This document shows positions 7,518 to 16,113 of a stretch of DNA of 64,000 bases, piece by piece. This DNA comes from Flavobacterium phycosphaerae. Its GTDB lineage: Bacteria > Bacteroidota > Bacteroidia > Flavobacteriales > Flavobacteriaceae. Position numbers and translations under genes: made by a program. The notes under the pieces are model-generated. The model saw only the letters and a list, made by a program, of their open reading frames with translations. It did no database searches and was not told the DNA's origin. How positions within the stretch are numbered: the first letter of the stretch is position 1; every line of letters begins with the position of its first letter. The stretch spans positions 1,084,501 through 1,148,500 of the forward strand of contig NZ_JAAATZ010000001.1 in assembly GCF_010119235.1 (NCBI RefSeq), written 5' to 3'.

Positions 7518-8378
7518 ATGATACAATCGATGACCGGTTTTGGGAAAGCTACTTTGCAATTACCGACCAAAAAAATTACAGTAGAAATCAAGTCGCTCAA
7601 CAGCAAAGGGTTGGATTTAAACACGCGTATGCCTTCTGTTTTCAGGGAAATGGAATTGGGATTGCGCAACCAGCTTTCGCAACGCTTGGAGCGCGGAAAG
7701 ATTGATTTTTCGTTGTATGTTGAGGTAACTGGTGAGGAAACTTCGTCCAAAATTAATGTACCGATTGTAAAAGGGTATATCAACCAAATGAAAGCTGTGA
7801 TTGCTGATGCCGATGAAACCGAATTGATGAAAATGGCGGTGAGAATGCCGGATGCTTTGAAAACCGAGCGCGATGAAATTGATGAAAACGAATGGAAGAA
7901 AATCCAGACCGTGATTGATGAAGCTTTGGAGAACATGGTGCAATTCCGCAAAGATGAAGGCGTTTCTTTAGAGAAGGAATTTTTACATCGCATTGCTAAT
8001 ATCATGACTTTGATGAATAATGCCGTGGCTTATGATGCGGAACGTGTAGAAACTGTTAAAACCCGATTGAGAACAGCGTTGGAAGAATTAAAAGCCAATG
8101 TAGATGAAAACCGTTTTGAGCAGGAATTGATTTTTTATCTTGAGAAATACGATATCACCGAAGAAAAAGTACGCTTGGAAAACCATTTAAATTACTTTAT
8201 CGAAACTTTGGCCGGGACTGAAGCCAACGGAAGGAAACTGGGTTTTATTACTCAGGAAATGGGAAGAGAAATCAACACTATGGGCTCTAAATCGAACCAT
8301 TCTGAAATGCAAAAATTGGTGGTGATGATGAAGGACGAATTGGAGAAAATTAAAGAGCAGGTTTTAAACGTATTGTAA
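7518..8378 (+). CDS. yicC: YicC family endoribonuclease-like protein
   Basis: 286 aa, the family's usual length. It has the diagnostic start MIQSMTGFGKA, the central region with LEKYDITEEKVRLENHLNYF, and the C-terminal LGFITQEMGREINTMGSKSNH. YicC proteins have been shown in E. coli to be RNases affecting small RNA stability; in most bacteria the gene precedes gmk, as here (5 bp gap). Cytosolic. Confidence 0.95.
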   Translation: MIQSMTGFGKATLQLPTKKITVEIKSLNSKGLDLNTRMPSVFREMELGLRNQLSQRLERGKIDFSLYVEVTGEETSSKINVPIVKGYINQMKAVIADADETELMKMAVRMPDALKTERDEIDENEWKKIQTVIDEALENMVQFRKDEGVSLEKEFLHRIANIMTLMNNAVAYDAERVETVKTRLRTALEELKANVDENRFEQELIFYLEKYDITEEKVRLENHLNYFIETLAGTEANGRKLGFITQEMGREINTMGSKSNHSEMQKLVVMMKDELEKIKEQVLNVL

Positions 8379-8383
8379 ACACA

Positions 8384-8953
8384 ATGAACAAAGGAAGATT
8401 ATTAGTATTCTCGGCGCCATCCGGATCGGGGAAAACCACCATAGTAAGGCATTTATTAGCGCAACCCGAATTGAATTTAGAGTTCTCTATATCGGCAGCT
8501 ACTCGCGAACCACGCGGAGAAGAAGTAGACGGTAAAGATTACTACTTTATTTCTATTGAGGAATTCAAAAAGCACATTAAGGCGGAAGATTTCATTGAAT
8601 GGGAAGAAGTATACCGCGATAATTTTTACGGGACGTTGAAGAGTGAAGTAGAGCGCATTTGGGCTAAAGGGAAGAATGTTATTTTTGACATTGATGTGGC
8701 CGGCGGTTTGCGAATTAAACATAAATTTCCGGAAGAAACCTTAGCTGTTTTTGTGAAGCCACCCAGTGTTGACGAACTAAAGCGAAGATTAAAAGAGCGT
8801 TCTACCGAAACCGATGATAAAATCAATATGCGTATTGCTAAAGCCCACGTTGAATTGGCCACAGCGCCACAATTTGACAAGATTATCAAGAATTACGATT
8901 TAGATGTTGCCAAAGCTGAAGCCTACGAATTGGTGAAAGAATTTATAAAATAA
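8384..8953 (+). CDS. gmk: Guanylate kinase
   Basis: 189 aa. It phosphorylates GMP to GDP with ATP in nucleotide metabolism. The P-loop is APSGSGKT at residues 11-18, the GMP-binding stretch includes TREPRGEEVDGKDYYF, and the lid region has ERSTETDDKINMRI. It follows yicC by 5 bp and is followed by nadD after one base, a common flavobacterial order. Confidence 0.97.
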   Translation: MNKGRLLVFSAPSGSGKTTIVRHLLAQPELNLEFSISAATREPRGEEVDGKDYYFISIEEFKKHIKAEDFIEWEEVYRDNFYGTLKSEVERIWAKGKNVIFDIDVAGGLRIKHKFPEETLAVFVKPPSVDELKRRLKERSTETDDKINMRIAKAHVELATAPQFDKIIKNYDLDVAKAEAYELVKEFIK

Positions 8954-8954
8954 G

Positions 8955-9536
8955 ATGAAAATCGGATTGTATTTTGGCACCTTTAACCCTATACACGTGG
9001 GGCATTTGATTATTGCCAATCATTTGGCCGAGCATACCGATTTAGAGCAAATTTGGATGGTGGTAACGCCGCACAATCCGTTGAAACAAAAAAACACCTT
9101 GTTGGATGATTATCAACGGTTGCATTTGGTAAGATTGGCTACAGAAGAATATTTGAAAATAAAGCCTTCTGATGTGGAGTTTAAGTTGCCACAGCCCAAT
9201 TACACCGTAAATACGTTGGCCCATTTGCTCGAAAAATACCCACAGCATGACTTTTCGTTGATTATGGGAGAAGACAATTTGAAGTCTTTTCACAAGTGGA
9301 AAAATTACGATTACATTTTACAAAATCACGATATTTACTGTTATCCAAGAGTTTCTGATGAAGTGGAAAACCTTGAATTCAAAGATCATCCGCGGGTTCA
9401 TCTTGTTGAGGCGCCTATAGTGGAAATCTCTTCGACCTTCATTCGGGAAAATATCAAAAACAAGAAGAACATCAGGCCGTTATTGCCTCACCATGTATGG
9501 GAATATGTTGATCACAATAACTTTTATAAAAAATAA
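8955..9536 (+). CDS. nadD: Nicotinate-nucleotide adenylyltransferase
   Basis: 193 aa. It adenylates nicotinate mononucleotide in NAD synthesis. The nucleotidyltransferase signature GTFNPIHVGH holds the HxGH motif at residues 14-17, and the second signature ISSTFIRENI is near the C-terminus. It is the last gene of the yicC-gmk-nadD unit and is followed by a terminator-like hairpin. With the 3-hydroxyanthranilate dioxygenase gene at 30.5 kb it shows NAD-related metabolism in the window. Confidence 0.96.
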   Translation: MKIGLYFGTFNPIHVGHLIIANHLAEHTDLEQIWMVVTPHNPLKQKNTLLDDYQRLHLVRLATEEYLKIKPSDVEFKLPQPNYTVNTLAHLLEKYPQHDFSLIMGEDNLKSFHKWKNYDYILQNHDIYCYPRVSDEVENLEFKDHPRVHLVEAPIVEISSTFIRENIKNKKNIRPLLPHHVWEYVDHNNFYKK

Positions 9537-9570
9537 AACCGCTCAAGAAGTTTTCTCAAACGGTTTTATC
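9535..9570 (+). terminator. Terminator-like hairpin after nadD
   Basis: AAAACCG and CGGTTTT arms (about 9536-9567) enclose AGAA / TTCT, giving a stem with an internal loop directly after the nadD stop. The 3' side has few T residues, so strength is uncertain. Confidence 0.6.
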
Positions 9571-9676
9571 GCAACAAAAGTAATCTAACCCAAAATTTTC
9601 TTTTTAGTTCGTTTCAAAATTTATGCCAGAATTTATTTTATTGTTTTAAAAAGCGACTCATATCTGCTAAAATGAG

Positions 9677-9684
9677 TATTTTTG
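9677..9684 (+). promoter_or_regulatory. -7 promoter element of gpsA
   Basis: TATTTTTG matches TAnnTTTG and lies 22 bp before the gpsA ATG; no convincing upstream TTTG is visible. Confidence 0.45.
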
Positions 9685-9706
9685 GATGATATAAATAATT
9701 ATATTC

Positions 9707-10702
9707 ATGAATGAATCTCCTAAATTTGCAGTGATTGGTGGCGGAAGTTGGGCCACAGCCATTGCAAAAATGCTTTGTGTTAATCTTCCCGAAATTGCTT
9801 GGTACATGCGTAATGAATCGGCTATTGAGCACTTAAAAACACATAAACACAATCCTAATTACTTAAGTTCCGTTGAGTTTGATACTAATAAATTAAAACT
9901 TACCAGTGATATCAACGAAGCAATTGCTTATGCTGATTATATCATTTTTGCTATTCCATCGGCGTTTTTGAGTGCTGAATTGGAGAAGTTAACCGTGAGT
10001 TTGAAAGGCAAAGTAATTTTTTCTGCCATAAAAGGAATTGTACCTGAAACATTCCTAATTGTTGGAGAGCATTTCCATAGAGAATTTGATATTCCTTATA
10101 ACAATATTGGTGTAATTACCGGTCCGTGTCATGCAGAAGAAGTAGCGTTAGAGCGTCTTTCCTATTTAACGATTGCCTGTGGAGATTCGGAAAAAGCAGG
10201 AACAGTAGCGAAAGTGTTGTCCGGAAATTATATCAAAACGAAAATCTCAGATGACATCATCGGTACCGAATATGCTGCCATGTTGAAAAATATTTATGCT
10301 ATTGCGGCCGGAATTGCTCACGGGTTGGGTTATGGAGATAACTTCCAATCGGTGATTATGAGTAATGCTATTCGCGAGATGAAGAAGTTTATCCGCAAAG
10401 TTCATAAGATGAAACGGAATATTAATAACTCGGCGTATTTGGGCGATTTATTGGTAACCGGATATTCTGTTTTTTCCCGTAATCGTATGTTTGGGAATAT
10501 GATTGGAAAAGGGTATACGGTACAAGCCGCTATGATGGAAATGAGTATGGTGGCCGAGGGTTATTATGCAGTAAAAAGTGCTTATAAATTAAATCAGGAA
10601 TACAAAGCCAAAACGCCTATCATTGATGCGGTGTATGAGATTTTGTATGAAGGCAAAGAAGCTAAGAAAGTATTTAAGAAACTAACCGAAAAATTAGATT
10701 AA
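9707..10702 (+). CDS. gpsA: NAD(P)-dependent glycerol-3-phosphate dehydrogenase
   Basis: 331 aa, full length. It reduces dihydroxyacetone phosphate to sn-glycerol-3-phosphate for phospholipid synthesis. The Rossmann motif IGGGSWATA is at residues 10-18, and the catalytic-lysine segment GTEYAAMLKNIYAIAAGIA and the substrate loop LLVTGYSVFSRNR are intact. Its stop codon is immediately next to the stop of the convergent downstream gene with no terminator between them. Confidence 0.95.
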   Translation: MNESPKFAVIGGGSWATAIAKMLCVNLPEIAWYMRNESAIEHLKTHKHNPNYLSSVEFDTNKLKLTSDINEAIAYADYIIFAIPSAFLSAELEKLTVSLKGKVIFSAIKGIVPETFLIVGEHFHREFDIPYNNIGVITGPCHAEEVALERLSYLTIACGDSEKAGTVAKVLSGNYIKTKISDDIIGTEYAAMLKNIYAIAAGIAHGLGYGDNFQSVIMSNAIREMKKFIRKVHKMKRNINNSAYLGDLLVTGYSVFSRNRMFGNMIGKGYTVQAAMMEMSMVAEGYYAVKSAYKLNQEYKAKTPIIDAVYEILYEGKEAKKVFKKLTEKLD

Positions 10703-11110
10703 TTACCGAACGATAACTCCGTTTACAAACAAAATCGGCACTTCTTCGGTGGCGTGTTCGTTGATCATGTTTTTGCGGAAGGTAAATTTTTTGTCGTACA
10801 AAGTGTTGCCGATAAAGTAAGTCACCATGAACTCGTTGTTGAGTTGCAGTACGCTTTTTTCTACCATTTCTATTTTGACAACAGAAACCGCCGGTACCTG
10901 CATGAATGCGTGGCGCAGGAGCGACGTTTTTTTCATTTCCCCATCAATGGTGCCAAAAGCTTTAGAAACGACCATTACGCTGTCTAAATCGAAGTCAGAA
11001 TCGTTAACCAGATAGACGTACCAAACCTTTTCCATAAAATCGTCGTTCCATTCTTGAACGGCGGCCAGGAATACGTTTTCTACTTTTGGGATGGTGATGT
11101 CTGATTTCAT
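10703..11110 (-). CDS. Conserved hypothetical protein
   Basis: 135 aa, no signal peptide or membrane segment. It is mostly beta-strand-like in character (KVWYVYLVNDSDFDLDSVMVV, MVTYFIGNTLYDKKFTFRK). I do not recognise a named family. It reads toward gpsA and the two stop codons abut. Upstream lies the intergenic element that separates it from pheS, which is on the same strand. Confidence 0.7.
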   Translation of the reverse strand: MKSDITIPKVENVFLAAVQEWNDDFMEKVWYVYLVNDSDFDLDSVMVVSKAFGTIDGEMKKTSLLRHAFMQVPAVSVVKIEMVEKSVLQLNNEFMVTYFIGNTLYDKKFTFRKNMINEHATEEVPILFVNGVIVR

Positions 11111-11151
11111 TTTAAATTATTAGATTTCAAGAATGCTATGGCTTCCTTTCA

Positions 11152-11242
11152 TAGCCCCGATTGTAATGGAAATCCTCGCAGAGATTGTAATGAAAAGCGG
11201 GAACAAGGCTTACCAAAATGCGCAAGCCATTTCGCTCCTAAA
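11152..11242. repeat. Flavobacterial-type intergenic hairpin element, copy 1
   Basis: Starts TAGCCCCGATTG, passes through GGAAATCCTCGCAGAGATTG and AAAGCGGGAA and ends GCTCCTAAA. The outer arms CCCG and CGGG pair; an inner hairpin AAT-C-CTC/GAG-ATT has a single bulged C. A further GGCTT/AAGCC hairpin (about 11207-11228) is inserted before the tail. The tail ends 4 bp before the pheS stop codon, so on the minus strand it is the pheS 3' UTR. Copies 2 and 3 are at 30453 and 48279. Confidence 0.75.
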
Positions 11243-11245
11243 TTT

Positions 11246-12265
11246 TTATATACTCGATTTGAATTGCTCCAAGAAACGCACGTCGTTTTCGTAGAACATA
11301 CGGATATCGCCGATTTGGTATAGCAACATGGCAATACGCTCAATACCCATTCCGAAGGCAAAACCATTATATTCTTCAGGGTTGATGCCACAGTTTTTCA
11401 AAACATTCGGGTCTACCATTCCGCAACCCATGATTTCTAACCAACCGGTTCCTTTGGTGATGCGGTAATCGGTTTCGGTTTTTAAACCCCAGTAAATATC
11501 TACTTCGGCACTTGGCTCAGTAAACGGGAAATAACTTGGGCGTAAACGGATTTTTGATTTTCCGAACATTTCTTTGGTGAAATATAAAAGTGTTTGCTTT
11601 AAGTCGGCAAACGAAACTTCTTTATCAATGTACAAACCTTCTACTTGATGGAAAATACAGTGCGAACGCGACGAAACCGCTTCGTTACGGAAAACTCTTC
11701 CCGGTGAAATGGTACGGATAGGCGGTTTGTTGTTTTCCATATAACGCACTTGTACCGATGAGGTGTGTGTGCGCAATAGCACATCCGGATTGGTTTGGAT
11801 GAAAAACGTGTCCTGCATGTCACGTGCCGGATGGTATTCCGGTAAGTTCAACGCGGTAAAATTGTGCCAATCGTCTTCTATTTCGGGACCTTCGGAAACG
11901 TTGAATCCGATGGTGGAGAAAATATCGATGATTTGGTTTTTTACTAATGAAATAGGATGACGTGAACCGATAGTTAGTGGCTCTGACGGACGCGATAAGT
12001 CGCCGTAAACGCCAATACTTTCTACTTTACTTTCTAAAGCTTCCTGTATGGTTTTTACTTTGTCTTCGCAAGTGGTTTTCAGGGTATTGATAACTTGTCC
12101 AAATTCCTTTTTTTGGTCGTTGGGCACGTTTTTGAATTCGGCAAATAAATCTTTCAGCAAGCCTTTGCTTCCTAAATACTTGATTCGGAATTGCTCTAAG
12201 GTTTCTTTATTGTCGGTTTGAAACGCATCGGCTTCGGCAATATATTCTTTAATCTTGTCTATCAT
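11246..12265 (-). CDS. pheS: Phenylalanine--tRNA ligase alpha subunit
   Basis: 339 aa, normal for PheS. Class II synthetase catalytic subunit that charges tRNA-Phe together with PheT (not in the window). An N-terminal coiled-coil tRNA-binding arm (residues 1-90) is followed by the catalytic core with HTSSVQVRYM, RVFRNEAVSSRSHCIFHQVEG (motif 2) and GMGIERIAMLLY (motif 3). The gene stands apart from pheT as in many Bacteroidota. Confidence 0.97.
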   Translation of the reverse strand: MIDKIKEYIAEADAFQTDNKETLEQFRIKYLGSKGLLKDLFAEFKNVPNDQKKEFGQVINTLKTTCEDKVKTIQEALESKVESIGVYGDLSRPSEPLTIGSRHPISLVKNQIIDIFSTIGFNVSEGPEIEDDWHNFTALNLPEYHPARDMQDTFFIQTNPDVLLRTHTSSVQVRYMENNKPPIRTISPGRVFRNEAVSSRSHCIFHQVEGLYIDKEVSFADLKQTLLYFTKEMFGKSKIRLRPSYFPFTEPSAEVDIYWGLKTETDYRITKGTGWLEIMGCGMVDPNVLKNCGINPEEYNGFAFGMGIERIAMLLYQIGDIRMFYENDVRFLEQFKSSI

Positions 12266-12345
12266 CGGTCATTTAGTAAAGGCGCAAATTTAAGTCTTTT
12301 TGTTTAAAGTTTGCGGTTAACAGCCAACTGTTGTTAAATTTTAAA

Positions 12346-12702
12346 TTAATCAATTACTTCTCTTTCGATGAAATAATTTACGATGGCTTCTTTCATTAAA
12401 ACGGATTGTTCTCCGGCTTTTAGCGGTGGTAATTCCTCTTTGACTTTGTAATGAGGCCAGCCTTCTTTATCTACAAAATCGAATTCGTAGTAACCATAAG
12501 GTTCCAATAAACGGCAAATGGCAATGTGCATCAGATTGAGTTTTTCATCCTTTTTGAAGGTTTGATGAACTTTGCCGAGTTCCTGCACTCCGATTAGATA
12601 TATAATGGCATCTAAGTCGAGCAAATCTCCTTCAGCAAATTGATTGGATAGGAGTTGCACTACTTGGTCCCAGCGGTTTTTTAATTGTTCGTCTCTTGAC
12701 AT
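12346..12702 (-). CDS. Conserved hypothetical cytosolic protein
   Basis: 118 aa, acidic and helical in the N-terminal half (LLSNQFAEGDLLDLDAIIYLIG), ending in FIEREVID. No signal or membrane helix and no family I can name; it looks like a conserved flavobacterial protein often near pheS. It has its own promoter-like site (12765-12772) and a 7-bp-period repeat between that site and its ATG. Confidence 0.75.
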   Translation of the reverse strand: MSRDEQLKNRWDQVVQLLSNQFAEGDLLDLDAIIYLIGVQELGKVHQTFKKDEKLNLMHIAICRLLEPYGYYEFDFVDKEGWPHYKVKEELPPLKAGEQSVLMKEAIVNYFIEREVID

Positions 12703-12708
12703 GTTTGA

Positions 12709-12743
12709 ATTTAGGAATTGCGATTTAGGAATAAGGATTTACT
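12709..12743. repeat. 7-bp-period degenerate repeat in a 5' leader
   Basis: Five heptamers on the plus strand (ATTTAGG, AATTGCG, ATTTAGG, AATAAGG, ATTTACT) between the -7 box at 12765-12772 and the ATG at 12702 of the minus-strand gene, so the repeat is in its predicted 5' leader. Confidence 0.65.
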
Positions 12744-12764
12744 CCAAAATCAGAATTAGGTTGG

Positions 12765-12772
12765 CAAAGATA
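12765..12772 (-). promoter_or_regulatory. -7 promoter element for the 118-aa gene
   Basis: On the minus strand this reads TATCTTTG, matching TAnnTTTG, about 60 bp before the start codon. Confidence 0.45.
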
Positions 12773-12804
12773 CGCACTGCACATTAATTACTGAACACCA
12801 AGCA

Positions 12805-13557
12805 CTATTTAATCTCCTTAATGGCGCTATCTTCAATCCAGCCGGTGGTTTCGTCGGTGAGTTCGACTTTTTTCCAATTGGCGATACTTTCCAAGATGTA
12901 GACTTTTGTTCCTTCGTGTACTACAAATGCATCTGAGCTTGAGGCTTTCGGTTCACTTTTTACGGAAGTTGTTTCGGCAAAAACAATAGCCGGTTTTTCA
13001 TTGTCCATGCGGCTTTTTTCATAGAATCCTGAGGCAGTACTTAAGCAGATTCCCAATATCCAAAGGAATAGGCCAAAAAAGAAAAAGCGTTTTAAAACGG
13101 TTTGCTGCGAGAAATAATAACCAATGAAAAACAGTAAAACCATGAAGGCAAACCCCACGGCAATCCAAGCCCAAGTGTCATAATAATATCTCGAAGTAAA
13201 ATCAGAAAGCAATTTATTGAAAACCACTTTCGGAATGACTTTGATGTCGTCAATGGCCATTTTTCGGGCAAAATCTAAGTTGGTTTTGATTTCGGTATCA
13301 TTTGGATTTAATAATAACGCTTTCTCATAATTGTAAATTGCCGGCGCTACTTTGTGTAACTTATAGTAACAATTGCCCAAATTAAAATACACCTCAGCCG
13401 ATTGTTTTCCGCTGTTTATAATACTTTCAAAGCTGGAAATTGCCGCTTCATAATTTTCTTTTTGGTAGTATTGATTGCCTTGTTCAAAAGCTTTTTGCGC
13501 CCATGTTATTTGCGAAAGGAACAACAATAAAAAAAGTATCTTCTTCATGATTCTCAT
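12805..13557 (-). CDS. batE: BatE: TPR and SH3-like periplasm-facing protein
   Basis: 250 aa: signal peptide (KKILFLLLFLSQITWAQ), TPR repeats (about 25-90), two membrane helices (about 125-185) and a C-terminal SH3b-like domain (TTSVKSEPKASSSDAFVVHE...). This is the BatE architecture of the Bacteroidota aerotolerance operon, the last gene of the moxR-bat run. The start overlaps the batD stop in a TAATG junction. Bat proteins form a membrane-associated complex linked to stress tolerance; the exact activity is not settled. Confidence 0.88.
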   Translation of the reverse strand: MRIMKKILFLLLFLSQITWAQKAFEQGNQYYQKENYEAAISSFESIINSGKQSAEVYFNLGNCYYKLHKVAPAIYNYEKALLLNPNDTEIKTNLDFARKMAIDDIKVIPKVVFNKLLSDFTSRYYYDTWAWIAVGFAFMVLLFFIGYYFSQQTVLKRFFFFGLFLWILGICLSTASGFYEKSRMDNEKPAIVFAETTSVKSEPKASSSDAFVVHEGTKVYILESIANWKKVELTDETTGWIEDSAIKEIK

Positions 13558-15320
13558 TATTTAAGTTGTTTTTCTAATTCAGAAATAATCTCCACTGCTT
13601 TTTCATAATCTTGCTGTATGGCTGTTTCCGATGCCATGGCATAACGCGCCAGTTCACAGTTTTCGGTTAATTGAATAAAAGCACTAACGGTAGCGGATTG
13701 TGCATTTTTGGTGTGCAGAATCTCGCTGATTTTTTCTTTACTCATTTCCGAAGTTTCGATGTGTAATTTGGCTTTCAGGAAATTGTGCATGGCTTTTTCC
13801 AAAGCAATATAAAACGGTTCTTTATTTCCTAAATGTTTCTTGGCTTCGAATAAATATTTCTTGGCCAAAGCATTTGATTTTTTGATTTTGTTACCAACCA
13901 CATCATTGTCGGAGGCTTCTTTTCTTCGTTTACCCACAATCAACAACGGAATGGCTAAAAACGGTAACATCACTAAAGAATAGAATAATCCTGAACCCAA
14001 GAAATCATCTTTTTCCATAGGTTGCAGTGTGGTTTTCTGTTTGTTATAGGCAAAGGTTTTCGTCATTTCTACTTTAGCTTTTGCCACATCATTTGGATTA
14101 GTCGGAGCGGCACCGGCAGCACTCGGGCCATCTAATACATTGATGGTTATGGGTTCTGAGCTGATGGTTTTGTAGCTATTGGAACTTAAATCGAAATAGG
14201 TAAATCGCAACGGTTTGATTTGATAATTGCCTTTGTATTGCGGAATGATGGTGTATTTATCCGAAATTCTTCCGGTCATTCCGGTAAGTGGTGTCGATAC
14301 ATTTTCATCATGCACCGGATCATACATTTCTAAAGCGGATGGCAATACCGGTTTGGGTAAGGTAAACAGTTTTAGATTTCCACTACCGATGACACTGATA
14401 TTTAAATCTAAAGATTCTCCGCTTTTCAAAGTGGTTTTAGAAGGTTTGACTTTAAAATCAAAACGACCCACAGCACCGCTAAAGTCTGTCGGTTTGCCGT
14501 GTTCCGGTAATGGTTTTACATTGATGATTTTGCTGCCGGCCGAAACACGTTTGCTGTCTTCGGTCATTAAAGCTTGTCCCCAAAAATTTCTTCGGTTGGT
14601 TGGTACTTGGCAATCAATATCAAGCGATAACGGTTCGATTTCCAGTTTTCCTGATTTTGTTGGATATAATACGGTTTTTCGCAACACTACATAACGATAA
14701 CGCTCTCCTTTGAACATACCGTCTTCAGCTTTTAATTCTTTGATATCAATGTTTTGGCTCCAGAAATCATTGTATTTGGGTTTGTTCAATTCTTTCCAAT
14801 TGGTAATTCCGATGTTGTAGCTGAAATATAGTTTGTAAACTACCGTTATGGGTTCGTTGAGGTACGGATTGGTTTTCGAAATATCGGCAATCAGATACAG
14901 GTTGTCATCGGCTTTGATGGCTGGCATTTCGTTTGGATCTCTGGGCAGTTCAACAGCATTAGTTACATTAACCCTGATAGGCGATGTTTTATAAATCTGA
15001 CCGTTGATGTCAATGGAAGCTTGTTTAATTGTCAAGGCGCCTTTTTGTGTTGGCAATAAAATGTAGATGTAGGACTTGTTAAATGAACTTCTCCCGTTAA
15101 TCCAAGATTGGCTTACGGACTGGCTTGGACCGCCCACAACTCTGAAGCCACAAGCCTCAAAATTTGGTGGCTGAAAATTATCCCCGTCAGCATTCATGGT
15201 AAACTCGATGCGCAGTCTTTCGTTTATGCCTAAAGAATTCTTACTCACTTTGGCGTCAAATTGTACTTGAGCCCAAAGTGAATGCGTCATTAAAAACAGT
15301 AAAATTAGTATCCGTTTCAT
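13557..15320 (-). CDS. batD: BatD: large envelope protein
   Basis: 587 aa from the ATG at 15320 (MKRILILLFLMTHSLWAQ, a signal peptide); a TTG two codons earlier is less likely. The extracytoplasmic part (about 20-430) is built of immunoglobulin-like strands characteristic of BatD ('oxygen tolerance'), followed by one membrane helix (FYSLVMLPFLAIPLLIVG) and a cytosolic helical tail. It sits between batC and batE as usual. The broken gene upstream of batA is a second BatD-like protein in the same operon. Confidence 0.9.
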   Translation of the reverse strand: MKRILILLFLMTHSLWAQVQFDAKVSKNSLGINERLRIEFTMNADGDNFQPPNFEACGFRVVGGPSQSVSQSWINGRSSFNKSYIYILLPTQKGALTIKQASIDINGQIYKTSPIRVNVTNAVELPRDPNEMPAIKADDNLYLIADISKTNPYLNEPITVVYKLYFSYNIGITNWKELNKPKYNDFWSQNIDIKELKAEDGMFKGERYRYVVLRKTVLYPTKSGKLEIEPLSLDIDCQVPTNRRNFWGQALMTEDSKRVSAGSKIINVKPLPEHGKPTDFSGAVGRFDFKVKPSKTTLKSGESLDLNISVIGSGNLKLFTLPKPVLPSALEMYDPVHDENVSTPLTGMTGRISDKYTIIPQYKGNYQIKPLRFTYFDLSSNSYKTISSEPITINVLDGPSAAGAAPTNPNDVAKAKVEMTKTFAYNKQKTTLQPMEKDDFLGSGLFYSLVMLPFLAIPLLIVGKRRKEASDNDVVGNKIKKSNALAKKYLFEAKKHLGNKEPFYIALEKAMHNFLKAKLHIETSEMSKEKISEILHTKNAQSATVSAFIQLTENCELARYAMASETAIQQDYEKAVEIISELEKQLK

Positions 15321-15354
15321 TTTCAAATCTTCAATTATATCATTTTCAAATCAA

Positions 15355-16113
15355 TTACCAATCTTTCTCCACTTTTTTAGGACTAGTTTGTACTTTTTGC
15401 TTGTTTACTTTATCCTGTACTTTTTTCTCTTCATTGTTTACAGCATCCAGTAAATTATCTATTCGTTGTTTAGAAACCCCACCCGGTTGTTGTTGCGGTT
15501 TGTTTCCGTTCTGGTCTTTCTTGTCCTGCTTGTCTTTATCGTTTTTGCCGTCTTTATCTTTGTCTTTCTGATCTTTATTTTGGTCTTTATTTTTATCCTT
15601 GTCTTTATCTTTTTGATCTTTCTTATCGTCCTTTTTGTCTTTATTTTTATCCTTATCCTTCTTGTCGTCTTTCTTTGGCGGATTGTCTTTCAGCATTTTT
15701 TTGGCCAATGCGTAATTGTAACGTGTTTCTTCATCTGCCGGATTATTGCGTAAAGCGTTTTTATAGGCTTCTACGGCTCCTGCATACTCTTTCTCTTTCA
15801 TTAAAGTATTCCCGATATTGTGCAAGGCTTCGTGTTTTTCTTCACGGGTTTTAGCGTTTTTTAAGGCTTTGCCGTAATGGTATTTGGCTTCGCTCGGTTG
15901 GTTTTGACGGTAAATAGAATTCCCTAAATTATAAGAAGCAATCGATTTTTTAGGGTTTTTAGATTCCGAAATTCGGTATTCGGCTTCGGCATCGCTGTAT
16001 TTTTTTTCGACAAAAGCATCGTTTCCTTTGGGCAAATCGGTGTCCTTTTCTTTTTTCTGAGCTTTCGCCAAAAAAGAAATCAGTACCAAACTATATAAAA
16101 ACAACTTTTTCAT
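15355..16113 (-). CDS. batC: BatC: TPR protein with a Lys/Asp-rich tail
   Basis: 252 aa: signal peptide (MKKLFLYSLVLISFLAKA), TPR region (about 28-140) and then about 70 residues built almost only of K, D, N and Q before a conserved end that begins GGVSKQRIDNLLDAVNNEE. TPR plus position between batB and batD identifies BatC. The low-complexity tract comes from near-repetitive codons (GAT/AAA) and may vary in length between strains. The batB stop abuts its ATG. Confidence 0.88.
   Translation of the reverse strand: MKKLFLYSLVLISFLAKAQKKEKDTDLPKGNDAFVEKKYSDAEAEYRISESKNPKKSIASYNLGNSIYRQNQPSEAKYHYGKALKNAKTREEKHEALHNIGNTLMKEKEYAGAVEAYKNALRNNPADEETRYNYALAKKMLKDNPPKKDDKKDKDKNKDKKDDKKDQKDKDKDKNKDQNKDQKDKDKDGKNDKDKQDKKDQNGNKPQQQPGGVSKQRIDNLLDAVNNEEKKVQDKVNKQKVQTSPKKVEKDW

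Noticed and set aside
10993..11245. Small ORFs overlapping the intergenic element and pheS end
   Set aside because: They are antisense to coding sequence or run through the hairpin element without start signals.
15466..15753. Very hydrophobic 95-codon plus-strand ORF antisense to batC
   Set aside because: It is the reverse complement of the Lys/Asp codons (CTT, TTT, ATC), which always reads as Leu/Phe/Ile/Val.
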